This document shows, piece after piece, positions 22,948 to 34,001 of a stretch of DNA of 64,000 nucleotides. The stretch spans positions 7,022,001 to 7,086,000 of the forward strand of contig BRXU01000004.1 of the NCBI GenBank assembly GCA_030267565.1, in the 5' to 3' direction. How positions within the stretch are numbered: the first letter of the stretch is position 1; each line of letters starts with the position of its first letter. The notes beneath the pieces were generated by a model that saw only the letters and a program-made list of their open reading frames with translations, ran no database searches and was not told the DNA's origin. Source of the DNA: Pleodorina starrii. Its lineage: Eukaryota > Chlorophyta > Chlorophyceae > Chlamydomonadales > Volvocaceae. The position numbers and the translations under genes were made by a program.

Positions 22948-25703
22948 ATGGCCAGCCCGTCGCGGTCTCGCGGAAGCTCAACGACTTCTGGCAGTTCTAC
23001 CTCCAGCGGCAGTAGCGGAAGTCGCAGCAGCGGGAGTACCAGTCGGTCTAGTGGTTCGCGCAGCTCTGGCTCCAGGTGATCTCGCTGAAATAGCGCCAGA
23101 GGCGCGTACGTAATCGATAATGAGGGCAAGAAACATATCCATAAACTTCCTTGCGCGCCTGTGGTCATAATGTGTGCAGCCCAAGCCGGTCGCCGTCTCC
23201 GCGGGGGCGGGCCACTACCCGCGACGGGAAGGACGCCAGGGCAACTGGAGATCGTCCGCAGAGCCCAAAGTCAAAGGTGCGACAGTACGTCCATGCGGGC
23301 GCATGCCACTGCACTGCAGCGTCTTCCCGAACTTCAGCTCGGCCGCTCCGGCCTCGCCCCCCTTCCGGAGCCACACGCTCACCACCCCCGCCAACAATCG
23401 GACGCCTTTACCGTTGCGCGGGCAGTCCGTCCCCCGATTTCCGACCGACAAACGCTGTTCCTCCCGCGGTTTGTCAAAAGTCGCGCCGGACTCTGCGCCG
23501 AACTCTGAATGCTGCCCGCTGCGCCGCGACCGCACTCACGACACACGCACGACTTGGCAATGCAGATAGCCCATGGCAAGTGACACTGACTAGTGAACGT
23601 CTTTCCGTTGCGCCTCTGGGCTGCTGCGTGTGTGGCTCCGGAACCTGCCGCGCGGCAGGACGCGGGCGGGGATGGTGGCGCCACGCGGCTGGTGGTGGGC
23701 AACCTGACTCGCAACGTGACGGAGGATCACATCCGGGAGATTTTCAGCTGCTACGGCTCGCTCAAATCCGTAGAGCTGGCCATGGACCGGGCCGTCAACC
23801 TGCCGCGCGGCTTTGCGCACGTGGAGTTTGCGAACCATGAGGATGCCGAGCGCGCGCTGGACTACATGAACAACGGCCAGATCGACGGAAACGTGGTCAG
23901 GTGGGCGGCGGGCTGGGCCCTGGGGCTGGGTCGGCGTGCAGGGAGGAGATGGCCTGGATTGGTTTGGGCGGGTTCATGGGGTGCTGACGGGGGCACTGGT
24001 GGGGGTCGGGGATGAAGGAGTCTAATACACGGGGGAGGGAGGCATGTACTGCACAACAGCGCTGAAAGTACGCAGATGTGTCGGGACGTGGTGTCTAGAA
24101 CGTGCCTAGTGTTCGGGTGTGCTTCCGAGGAACGGGCTGAACGGCGGGCTTGTAAGCCGTCGTCCGGTCGCCGGCCCCATGTTTTCTCATGATCCCCACC
24201 AAATCAGCCCCCCTTCCCCTTCCTCCTCGTTGGTTCAATAGGGTGAACTTCGTCATCCTGCCGAAGAAGCGCTCGCCGCCGCCGCCGCTTCCGCCGCCCC
24301 CGGGGCGAGGACCGTCGTCGCCACGCCGGGGCGGCAGCCCGCCGCGCCGCGGTGGCGCCAGTCCGCCGCGTCGTGGCGGCGGAAGCCCACCACGCCGAGG
24401 CGCCAGCCCACCACGGAGGGGCCTCAGCCCGCCACGCCGTGGCGGCGCTAGCCCGCCGCGCCGGGGCGTCAGCCCACCGCGCCGGGGCGGTGTCAGCCCG
24501 CCCCGCCGCGGCGGTATGAGCCCGCCACGCCGGGGAATGAGCCCGCCGCGGAGAGGGCCCAGCCCGCCGCGCCGGGGCGGGGCCAGCCCGCCACGCCGCG
24601 CTGGGGCCAGCCCGCCACGCCGCGCTGGGGCCAGCCCGCCGCGCCGCGCCGGGGCCAGCCCGCCGCGCCGGGGTCCCAGCCCGGCCCGTCGGCGCTCGCC
24701 GCCACCCCGGCCTGCGGCTGGCAGGTCGCTGTCACCGCCTCGTCGGGCGTCGCCGGGTCGCAGGTGGGAGGGGGCCTGTCGCATGACTTGGTTACCCAAG
24801 GGTTAGCGTGTGTGCGTGGTGCGTGGGTAGCTGTGCCCAAGTAGAGAGGCGGGCTGCGTGTGGGGAAGGAAACAGACCGCGTCCCCAACTCCATGAGTGT
24901 GCGGGTCGGCTGCGATGACACGGAAGATTGTATGTCCACTGACAGCCCTGCCGTACGGTTCTGGGTGACGACGAGCACAGCGGTTACCTCATTTGCCTGC
25001 GGTTCCTATGTGGGCCCCCGAGGTCGATGGCGATGCGGCATCGCTCAGCTGCACGACAGCTGCAGTGATTGATGGCAGCAAGGGGTACAGTGGTGTGCCG
25101 GTTCCCCAGCCAACCCCTCGTCAGCTACGACTGTCAGGCCCTCAACGTGCGGTCCCTCCTGTCGCCTCACTCGTGTTTCCCCAACTAGGCCGCGCAGCCG
25201 CAGCCCGCCGGGGCGCGGCTACCAGGGAGGCCGGCGGCCGGCCTCTCCGCCGCAGCGGCGCGGCGCCTCGCCCGTGCGGCGGCGGTCGCCGCCGCGGCGC
25301 AGCCGCAGCCGCAGCCCGCCGCGCAGGTCGCCGCCCGGCGCAGGAAGGCGGCGGCAGCCGTCGCGGTCGCGGTCACGGTCTCCGGCCGTGGCGCCGCGGG
25401 TGAGCAAGCGGGTCGGGAGGGCGGTTTTGGGTTAGGCCTGCGTGCGGTACGGTTCAAGGGCACCTACTGCTGGCGTGTTTCGGAGCCGTGCGCCCTGCGT
25501 GGGAGGTCTGAGGGGTGCTGTACCAAGTGTGTGTACGTGCGTTCCCGTGCACGCAGGGCGGGCGTGCTCCGTCGCCAGCGCGAGGGCGTGCACGCGGGCG
25601 CAGCAGCTCTTCGGGCCGATCGACGAGCAGCAGCCCGAGCAGGAGCTCCTCGTCCACGTCGTCATCGTCCAGCGGATCGTCCACGTCTTCGGGCTCGCGA
25701 TAA
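22948..25703 (+). CDS. RNPS1: RNPS1/SR45-type RNA-binding splicing factor
   Basis: RNPS1/SR45 proteins join the ASAP/PSAP complexes and the exon-junction complex, guiding splice-site choice and mRNA quality control in the nucleus. Exons 22948-23075, 23180-23276, 23659-23900, 24242-24763, 25189-25399 and 25557-25703 (stop TAA) join in phase to 448 residues. The order is: an Ser/Arg/Gly N-terminus (MASPSRSRGSS, SRSSGSRSSGSR); SPSRSPSPRGR; one RRM with RNP2 LVVGNL and RNP1 RGFAHVEF; NVTEDHIREIFSCYGSLKSV; and NNGQIDGNVVRVNFVILPKK, closely matching RNPS1. Next come about twenty SPPRRGG-type repeats (24301-24763), then RSRSP blocks and a serine tract ending SSTSSGSR. A further exon between 23277 and 23658 is not excluded. 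TGTAA at 25792-25796. Confidence 0.88.
24301..24763 (+). repeat. In-frame SPPRRGG coding repeat
   Basis: Imperfect repeats of about 21-27 nt encode SPPRRG-type units with residues A, G, V, L or M between them. They lie inside exon 4 of the splicing factor and have no frame breaks. Confidence 0.85.
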
Positions 25704-25791
25704 CTGGTCTCGATCCTTGGGACAAGGATGACAGTTGCTTGACATTTGAGGAAGGCGACGCGACGATATGGAACGGTTGAATCGATGGTGA

Positions 25792-25796
25792 TGTAA
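25792..25796 (+). terminator. TGTAA poly(A) signal, RNPS1-like gene
   Basis: TGTAA lies 89 nt after the stop. A second copy at 25909-25913 is 61 nt before the LEPA start codon, so the two genes are packed head to tail with only 270 bp between coding sequences. Confidence 0.65.
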
Positions 25797-25973
25797 AGTT
25801 ATATTTTTGTGACGCGTTGTTTCTGTGTTTGAATCGAAGCAATGTTTGGGAGTGGTCGGCATTTATGGTTGGTTGGATCGGAACTTGTGGCACGGCAGGG
25901 TGCCATGTTGTAAACCCGGAGTGCAAGGCTTTATTTACGGGCGATTCTTTACAAAGTTGCATTACAGCAGGAC

Positions 25974-28900
25974 ATGGCCTGCCCTCTAGCTCAACAACAA
26001 GGGCGCTGCGGCCTGCTTGGCCGCAGCGCTAGGACACCGGTCGTTCCTGTTAGCGTCCACCCGTTAGTTCGCCCTTGCCAGCAGTCTGCTCGTTGCCTCA
26101 CAGCGCCTCAATTAGCTCATCGTCAGCAGTCTCAGCGTTTCGTCCCTTGTGCAAGCGCGGTGACGGCGCCCGAGCTGCAGCTTGAGAAAGGAGGACCGGG
26201 CAGCACGTATGGGAATGATGCGGTTGCAAAGGCAAGAGATTAACACGCCCAATTGAATACTATTTGGCGGTGTTGAGCAATTTGGGTCGGCGTTTCCTTG
26301 CATGGAAGCGGCAAACACATATCGACCACACGCGCCTGGCCCGGCGCGTTCGCTGTCGCACCTCAACAGGTGCCTGTCGAGCGCATCCGCAACTTTTCCA
26401 TTATCGCGCACATTGACCACGGCAAGTCGACGCTGGCTGACCAGCTGCTCCTGAAGACGGGGACGGTGGCCGCGCGTGACATGGTGGTAAGCTCGCGGAC
26501 AGAAGGGGGCAAGTCGGAGGAAGCAAACGTGCGGAAAAGAAATGGGCGACGGCACTTGGGGCAGTACTTGGGGGGAGGGGGCGGGGACTGCCCTCTCTCC
26601 CCTCCGCTGCGCCCGTGCGGGGATACCCCGCGCGGCACCAAGCCGAGGGGAACCGCAGCATCAGCAGCACCAGCAGCAGGAGCGGCGGGAGATGGCAGTG
26701 ACTGCGTATCGACGCAGCAGCAGCAGCGGCATTCACAGCAGCAGTGTGGGAGGCAGCACCCAGCACCACCCACCCGCCGGTGAGGCCGCCACGCAGCGCC
26801 GCCGACCTGCCGCTGCCGCTGCAGCCCAAGCCACCGCTGCAGCAGCCAGCTGCTGCGCCACCTAACGGCCAACCCGACGGGGCCTTGGGACCTCAAGACC
26901 TCCAGCCCCGCACCACCCCCACCGCAGCCACAACCCACCGCCACTCCGCTGAACATCCCCCTCCGCCCCGCACCGGGCTGGCCCACCCAGGGAGGGAGGG
27001 AGGGAGGGGAAATGGGAGGGGGAGGGGTGAGGCACACGCCTTCGGGCGCCAGCAGCAGCCGCGGGTGGTGGTGGGGTGTCGGACGGCCAACAGCTGAGAA
27101 CCCACCCGCCTATCCGCCCACCCAGCCAGGCAGCCACATCTCACGCTGGAGGGTCCTGGATGCTGCGGCCCCGGGTGCACCCAGGCCTCGATCGATACCC
27201 GTGCCTCGCTGCGGTTTGTCTGCGTTTACGCCCGAACGCATGCAACCCGGGGGGGGGCAACCGGCGTGCACGGGTCCCGGGCACTTGGGTTCACAACCCA
27301 CGTGCCCAACCCTGCGGCGCTTCCCCCCCGAGTCCCCCCGCATCGTCGCCCCTCCCCTGGTCCCAAGCTCCCAGTCCACCGCATCGCACCTCACTGCGGC
27401 TCACCTCCCTTCCCCCCGCCCTCCCTCCCTCGCTCAAACAAACACAAACCCTCCAACACAACACCTCAGGAGCAATTCATGGACAGCAACGAGATTGAGC
27501 GCGAGCGCGGCATCACCATCAAACTCAACACAGCTCGTATGAAGTACCGCAGCAAGAGGGACGGGGAGCTGTACGCACTCAACCTGATCGACACGCCGGG
27601 ACACGTGGACTTCACGTACGAGGTACGGCGGATGCCGTACAGCGCATTGGGAGGTCGAGCCACAGCGTGCCTCGGCGCGCTGGCAGGGAGCGGGCACCGG
27701 GCGTGAACCGCCAGCCCGCCCCACACGGGGCCGGGCCGGGGCGGGGGGGGGAGTTGGGGTTGCGCGGCCCACTTAGGGTGGATGATGATCCATGATCATC
27801 CGGATATTTGCGGGTGCGGGCCCACCCGATTGCATGCCGCGCAGCCGTCCGCGGTGGTGTCTGCCGCTGGGATCCGGCACCCTCGTGTCCCCGCCCCCCT
27901 GGCCCCCGGCCCCCCCCCTGTAGCGTGCTCTCCCCCCGGGTGGCTGCCCGCCTCCCCTCAGGCATGCCCCGGTCCCGCAGACCCGGGGCCCTCTGGGGGC
28001 CCTCTGCCAGCCAGTGCTCGCACCCTCGCGGTTGGCTGTGTGGGAGGGGGCCCGAGGCGGGTCGGGTCCGGTTGGGGAAGGCAGGCGGTGTGGCGCTGTG
28101 CGAACCGAACCCCCCTTTGCGTTTTGCTGGGCCAGCGGGCCAATCGATCGCCTGAGCGGGTCCCATCTAACCTCACCCCCACCCCCCACCCTCACCCGAA
28201 GGAGGAGGTGGTGGTGGTGGTGGGCAGCAGCAGCAGCAGCACCCGATGGCCCGTCTGGCTGGCTGGCTGGCTGAGTGGCTGCAGAGGGAGCCGTCAGCCG
28301 GACGGATACCAAATGAAGCCCCCCTCCCCCGCCCCCTTCTGAAGCCCCTCCCCTCTTCCCCTTCCCCCTCGCCATCCCCTCCCCCCTCGCCCCATCATTG
28401 CGCCCTCCCCCCCCTCCCCCTCCATCACGGCGATTTCGTTCCCCCCTCCCGACTCCACCCCCCTCTCCCCCCCGCTCCCCTCCCTCCCCTCCTCGCCCCA
28501 GGTGTCTCGCTCCCTGGCTGCCTGCGAGGGCGCTCTGTTGGTGGTTGACGCGAGTCAGGGGGTGGAGGCCCAGACCCTGGCCAATGTGTGGTTGGCGCTG
28601 GAGAACGATCTGGAGGTCATTCCGGTGCTCAACAAGATTGACCTGCCGGGTAGGGGGGCAGGGGGGGGGGGTGTAGGGTGTGGGGGGGGTGGGGGGGCAA
28701 GGTGGGTAGGCGTGGGGTTGGGTTTCGGAGGGGAGGAGGCCGGGCAGGCCTCGTGTGTGTGTGGGGGGGGGAGTCCTGCTGGGGGGCGGGAAGGGAGGGG
28801 CAAGGGCCGCCGCCAGTACCGTAGAAGCACGCAGCGGGTAGTTGCGCCCCCCCCCTCCCTCCCTCCCTCCCTCCACTCGGCCACCTGCAGCCCACCTCCC

Positions 28901-31900
28901 ACCCTCCACCCGTATCACCCACCATGCCCCCATCTCCCACTCAACCCCCCACTTGAAACTAGGGACCGCCTACCACCTCCCTCCTCCCCCTCCTCCCCTG
29001 CCCGCCCCCCCTCCCGCCCCCCCAGGTGCCGACCCCGAGCGGGTGATTCGTGAGATTGAGGAGATCATCGGTCTGGACTGCTCCAACATCCTCAAGGTGT
29101 CGGCCAAGATGGGTCTGGGCATCGAGGAGACTCTGGAGGCCATTGTGGAGCGAGTGCCGGCACCCAAGAACACAACCGCGGAGCCGCTGAGGGCGCTCGT
29201 GTTTGACTCGTACTACGACCCCTACCGCGGGGTGGTCTGCCAGTTCAAGGTCAGTGGCTGGCTGCCGGGGTGGGTGGGGGTGGGTGGGGGTTTGGGGGGG
29301 GGGGGGGGTTGGGCGGCTGGGTGGGCGGGTAGGGGGGTAAGAAAAGGCAGGAACCGCAGCGGAGGTACCTCCCGAGGGGCGATGTTGGCGAACCCAGCAA
29401 CACCTCACCTCACCCAACGCTCTCAGCAACCCGGCAACACTTGATTCTGCAAAACATACAAACATGTGTTGCCGCGAACCTTCCGATTTCTGTTTGCCGT
29501 ATCACCGCCGGTTGCCTTGCCCTTCTCTGTACCGCATGGTTTGTTATTTTACGGCTCTGTACGGCTCTGTACTGCAGGTGATGGACGGCAAGGTGTCCCG
29601 TGGTGACGTCATTCAAATGATGAACACCGGGAAGGAGTACCAGCTGGATGAGGTGGGGGTGCTGGCACCACACAAGGTGCAGGTGAGAGACTTGTGTGTA
29701 TGGGGGGGCGGGAGGGAGGGGGAGGGAGGGAGGGAGGGGGTGAGCCTCTCCAGGTGAACCGAACAGATCAACACCACCCAATCCCCTCCCCAACCTCCGG
29801 GGCTCCGGCCTACCGGTATACGTGGATAAACCCCCCCGCAACCTCTCCCAACTGTCCTTTCCCCCCACCCTCCTAAACCTTTCCACCCCCGGCCCCCCCC
29901 CCCACCCGCAGGTTGACACGCTGTACTGCGGTGAGGTGGGCTACCTGGCCGCTCAGATCAAGTCGGTGCAGGACGCCCGGGTGGGTGACACGGTGACCCA
30001 GAAGAAGCAGCCCGCAGCCACCCCCCTGCCCGGCTACCAGGACATCCAGCCCATGGTCTACTGCGGGCTCTTCCCCACGGACACGGACGATTACCAGGTG
30101 GGGGGGGAGAGGTGGTGGGGGAAGGAGGGGGGGAAGGGTTAGGGGGGGGAGGGGGGGGCGGAGGAACAGTGGGGAGAGGCCAGTGCCACGAGGCACCCGT
30201 CCTCGCTCCTCCCGCACGGCGCCAACCCGCTGACCCTACTACAGTCCTCCCCTGCCCTTGATGAGGGCTATGAGGGCTATAGGTTCTGACCAACCAACCA
30301 ACCAACCAACCAGGCTGGCTTTGCTGTTGCCAAGTGGCAATTGGCAGTTGCCAGTCCCTCCTTTTTCCTTTCACTTTCATTATCACTGTCATGATGGTCC
30401 ATTTGGTCGTCTTTTGTTCCCCCCTCCTGGTGGGGTGTGCCCTCCTCCCTGGTGGTGTGTGCCTGTGTGTGTCCTGATTAGGACCTGCGTGAGGCGCTGG
30501 AGAAGCTGCAGCTGAACGACGCGGCGCTCAAGTTCGAGCCCGAGGTCAACAACGCGATGGGCTTTGGCTTCCGATGTGGTTTCCTGGGGCTGCTGCATAT
30601 GGAGATCGTGCAGGTGGGGGAGGTGGGGGGAGGGAGGGGAGGGGGCGGGAAGGTGGGCGGGGAGAGGAGGGGAAAAAAGAAGATACCGCAGCAGAGACGG
30701 AGACGGCGTTAGCGAACGGGCCCGGAACCCAGTAATACTTACCGAACATACCTGTAACCTTACCAAGATGAGAAGCACAGAGGAGGGGAGGTAAGGTGGT
30801 TCCGGGGAGGGGTTGGGGCAAGGGTTGAGTGGAGGCGGAGAGGGGCGGGTGGAGGAGCCCGGAGGGGGGCGGGGGCGGAGGACCAAGAGGTACCAACGCG
30901 GGCTGCGGGCGCGGGCGGTGCTGCTGCGGCTGGCTGATGCCTCGGGAGGGCGTCCCATTGGGTGGGGTGGGTGCTCAGCAAGTCGAGCCATTAGGACCTC
31001 TCCCCAACATGACGCCACCTCCAGCATGACAAAGTAATTGCGCGCTCCCATCCGCCCGTCCGTCCGTTCCGTCTCGGGAGCGGGTCGCTGAATACGGGAC
31101 ACAACCCCTTCCCCCGCCCCCGCCGTGCCCCGCTCTTAAAAACCCCCTCGGTACCACCCTCCCCTCCCTCCCCTCCCCCTTCCCTCCCTGGCTTAACCCG
31201 TTAGGAGCGACTTGAGCGGGAGTACAATTTGGACCTCATCACCACCGCCCCCACAGTCGTGTACCGCTGCAAGACCACGGACGGGGAGGAGTTCACCGTC
31301 AACAGGTGCGTGTGTGTGTGGGGGGGTGGGGGGTGGGGGGGGGGGCGTTAGTAGAAACGAGGGGGGCGCGGGTGGGGGGGGGGGAAGGGGAAGGGGAGGT
31401 GGGCTGCGGGGATTTCATACCTCCAGTCAAGGGCCGAGGGGTGATCCCTACAAAGGTGAGGGGTGGGTGGGCGAGGTGTGTTTTCTGGAAGTCGTGTCAC
31501 ATCACGGTTTCGGAGCACTGTTGGGGGGAGAGGGGTAACGGGGTTGGGGTGCTCCTGGGTTGACTCTGCGAGTGAGTGCGATCCTCCTCCCGGCCATTAC
31601 GAGACGGTTCGGCCCCCCCGCCTCGTGGATGACCCCCAACCTCCTTCTGCCCCCACAACCCACAACCCGCAAACCTCAACTCCCCTTACGCACCCACTCA
31701 CCCCAACCCTGCAGCCCCGCTGACCTGCCGGACGCCTCCCGCCGCGAGTGGATTGCTGAGCCGTACGTTCGGTTGGAGATGGTTACTCCAACCGACTATG
31801 TGGGCAACCTCATGGAGCTGGCCAACGGGAGAAGAGGTGCGAGCCAACCGCCGGGGAAGGGGGGGGGGCAGGGGGGTGAATCCTCTCTTCGCTGCCTTTC

Positions 31901-34001
31901 TCCACCTGTCTGCCTGCCTGCATGCCTGCCTGTTCAGCCCTCCGCGCACCGCGCACCGCGCCCGCCGCCTGTCCCCCTCCCAAGCAAACTCCCATTCCCA
32001 CCCAAACTCCCCAATCTCTCCGCCTCTCCGCCTCCCTGCCTGCCTCCTGCCCAACTCCTCTCCACTCCTCTCCTCTTCCCCTCCTCCCCTCCTCCCCTCC
32101 TCCCCTCCTCCCCTCCTCCCCTCCTCCCCTCCTCCCCTCCTCCCCTCCTCCCCTCCTCCCCTCCTCCCCTCCTCCCCTCCTCCCCTCCTCCCCTCCTCCC
32201 CTCCTCCCCTCCTCCCCTCCTCCCCTCCTCCACTCCTCCCCTCCTCCCCTCCTCCCCTCCTCCCCTCCTCCCCTCCTCCCCTCCTCCCCTCCTCCCTATC
32301 CACTCCTCCCCCCTGCCCTCCACCCCCTCCTCCCCCTCCCCCCCTCCCCCCTGCCCTGCCCCCCCTCACCCCCCCCCCAGGCGAGTTCATTGAGATGCGC
32401 TACCTGACCGACAGCCGCACCACCCTGGTGTTCAACATCCCCCTGGCCGAGGTGGTCACCGACTACTTCGACCAACTCAAGTCCAGATCCAAGGGATACG
32501 CGAGCATGGAATACAAGATCACCGGATACCGGTGAGGACCCGCCCCCCTTCCCACCTCCCCCCCCCTTAACCTGCCGCATCATCCGCCTCCCTCCCTCCT
32601 CCCTGGCCCCCTGTTCACCCTCCCCCTGTCACCTTGTGCGTCACGTGTCACGCCTCCTCCCCCCGTACTGCACTGTACTGCACTGCTGGGTGTGTCCCAG
32701 CCGCCAGTACGGGGTCGCACAGCTCGATTACTACCATGACTTGGCTACCCTGTATGTGGTTACACCGTCCGCTGTTCCCCCCCCCTTACGGCCCCCTTTT
32801 TCTGGTACGTTACCGTTTACGGGTTCTGGCCTGTACGTGGATAACCCCCTTCCCGTTCCCTTCCCTTTCCCCCTTCTCCGTCCGTTCGCTAACGCCGTCT
32901 CCTTCTCCGTTGCGAAATTCTCTTAATACCCTCCCCCCCTCAGTGAGAACGATCTGGTGAAGCTGGAGGTGAAGATCAACGGAGAGCCCGCTGACCCGCT
33001 GTCAGTCATCTGCCACCGAGACAACGCCTACCGCACTGGCCGCCAGCTCACCTCAAAACTGAAGGAGCTCATCCCGCGGCAGATGTTCAGGTGCGGGGGG
33101 GAGCGGGGGCGGGGGACGGAGATAGGGGAAATGGAGGAGGTGTTGAGGAGGTGGAGGACTCCGACGCGGCCTGTTAGATGCCGCCAGCGCCTTACCGCCA
33201 CCACCACCACCACCACGATCGCCCATGCAAACGGTTTTACTTTGCTTCCCCTTCGCGCCTCCAACCCCTCCCAATCCCGCCATTATTCCAAGCACCCCCC
33301 GCACACACACACACACGCACACACCTCCCTTCCAACGCCCCCTCCCCACCATCTCCGCCCCTCCCCCCAACCCCCCCCCAGGGTGCCCATCCAGGCGTGT
33401 ATCGGCACCAAGGTGGTGGCCAGTGAGGCCATCGCCCCCTACCGCAAGGACGTGTTGGCCAAGTGCTACGGAGGCGACATCAGTCGGAAGAAGAAGCTGC
33501 TGCAGAAGCAGGTGGGGCGGGAGGGGGCCAGGGCGGGGGGGCCGGGAGGCGAGGGGAGAGGCTGGGGGTTTGGGGTGTTCATGTGTGACGCGGGCTGGGG
33601 CGGGGGCTGGGGGTGGGGGTGGGGAGCGCACCTAGTGCCGGGAAGCGGCGGCGGGTGCGCGGGCCGATCGACCCGAGCCCTTGCAGGCTGCACTCCCAAC
33701 CCTAAAGTGTGTGTGTGCTAGTGCCAGTAGGAGGCACTCCGTTGTGCCTCACCGCGCGCTTCGCTGTTGTGCCCGCGATTGTCCCCGTGTCTGTCGCAGT
33801 CCGTGTCGTTGTATTGCTGTGACGCTGCGGCCTCATCTTCCCCCGTGATGCCATGATGTTTTCCCCTCATGCCGCTGTCATGTGTCGCTGTGCTGACAGG
33901 CTGAGGGCAAGAAGCGAATGAAGGCTCTGGGCAAGGTGGAGGTACCGCAGGAGGCCTTCATGGCCATCCTCAAGATCGACCGCGAGGCCAAGGACGACTG
34001 A
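25974..34001 (+). CDS. LEPA: Plastid elongation factor 4 / LepA GTPase
   Basis: LepA is a translational GTPase that acts on stalled or misplaced ribosomes; the plastid form supports chloroplast translation. Exons: 25974-26222, 26370-26486, 27470-27622, 28502-28649, 29026-29249, 29578-29682, 29912-30097, 30482-30613, 31205-31305, 31715-31836, 32381-32531, 32944-33090, 33382-33511 and 33900-34001 (688 residues, close to plant cpLepA). Residues 1 to about 70 are a transit peptide rich in Ala, Arg, Gln and Ser. Motifs: G1 AHIDHGKS (about 96-103), switch [11 protein letters not shown]3 DTPGH (about 163-167), G4 NKID (about 217-220). Later blocks are [32 protein letters not shown] and the LepA-specific C-terminal domain ([37 protein letters not shown]). 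The end of exon 1 is the weakest join: the donor GTTGCA is poor, and a GTATGG donor at 26207 with an acceptor at 26308 is an in-frame alternative. Introns are long and C- or G-rich. Confidence 0.95.
30699..30719 (+). repeat. Inverted dispersed repeat, copy A
   Basis: A 21-bp stretch (core GACGGCGTTAGCGAACGG) in the LEPA intron 30614-31204 is repeated exactly, inverted, at 32882-32902. Weaker similarity extends beyond it: an AACCC block follows within 15 bp here, and about 60 bp away in the other copy. Confidence 0.75.
32080..32295. repeat. 8-bp polypyrimidine array (CCTCCCCT)n
   Basis: About 27 near-perfect copies of an 8-bp unit lie in the LEPA intron 31837-32380; one unit has an A (CTCCACTC). 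The plus strand is pure C/T apart from that base. The minus strand is G/A-rich with GG and GGGG runs. Confidence 0.95.
32882..32902 (-). repeat. Inverted dispersed repeat, copy B
   Basis: This is the exact reverse complement of 30699-30719, in the LEPA intron 32532-32943, about 2.2 kb away. Confidence 0.75.

Noticed and set aside
27773..28933. 386-codon minus-strand frame antisense to LEPA introns
   Set aside because: Low-complexity Gly/Arg/Pro sequence produced by C-rich introns. LEPA exon 4 lies on the other strand.
31934..32393. Long frames of Pro/Leu/Ser or Gly/Glu/Arg repeats
   Set aside because: They are translations of the CCTCCCCT array in a LEPA intron.
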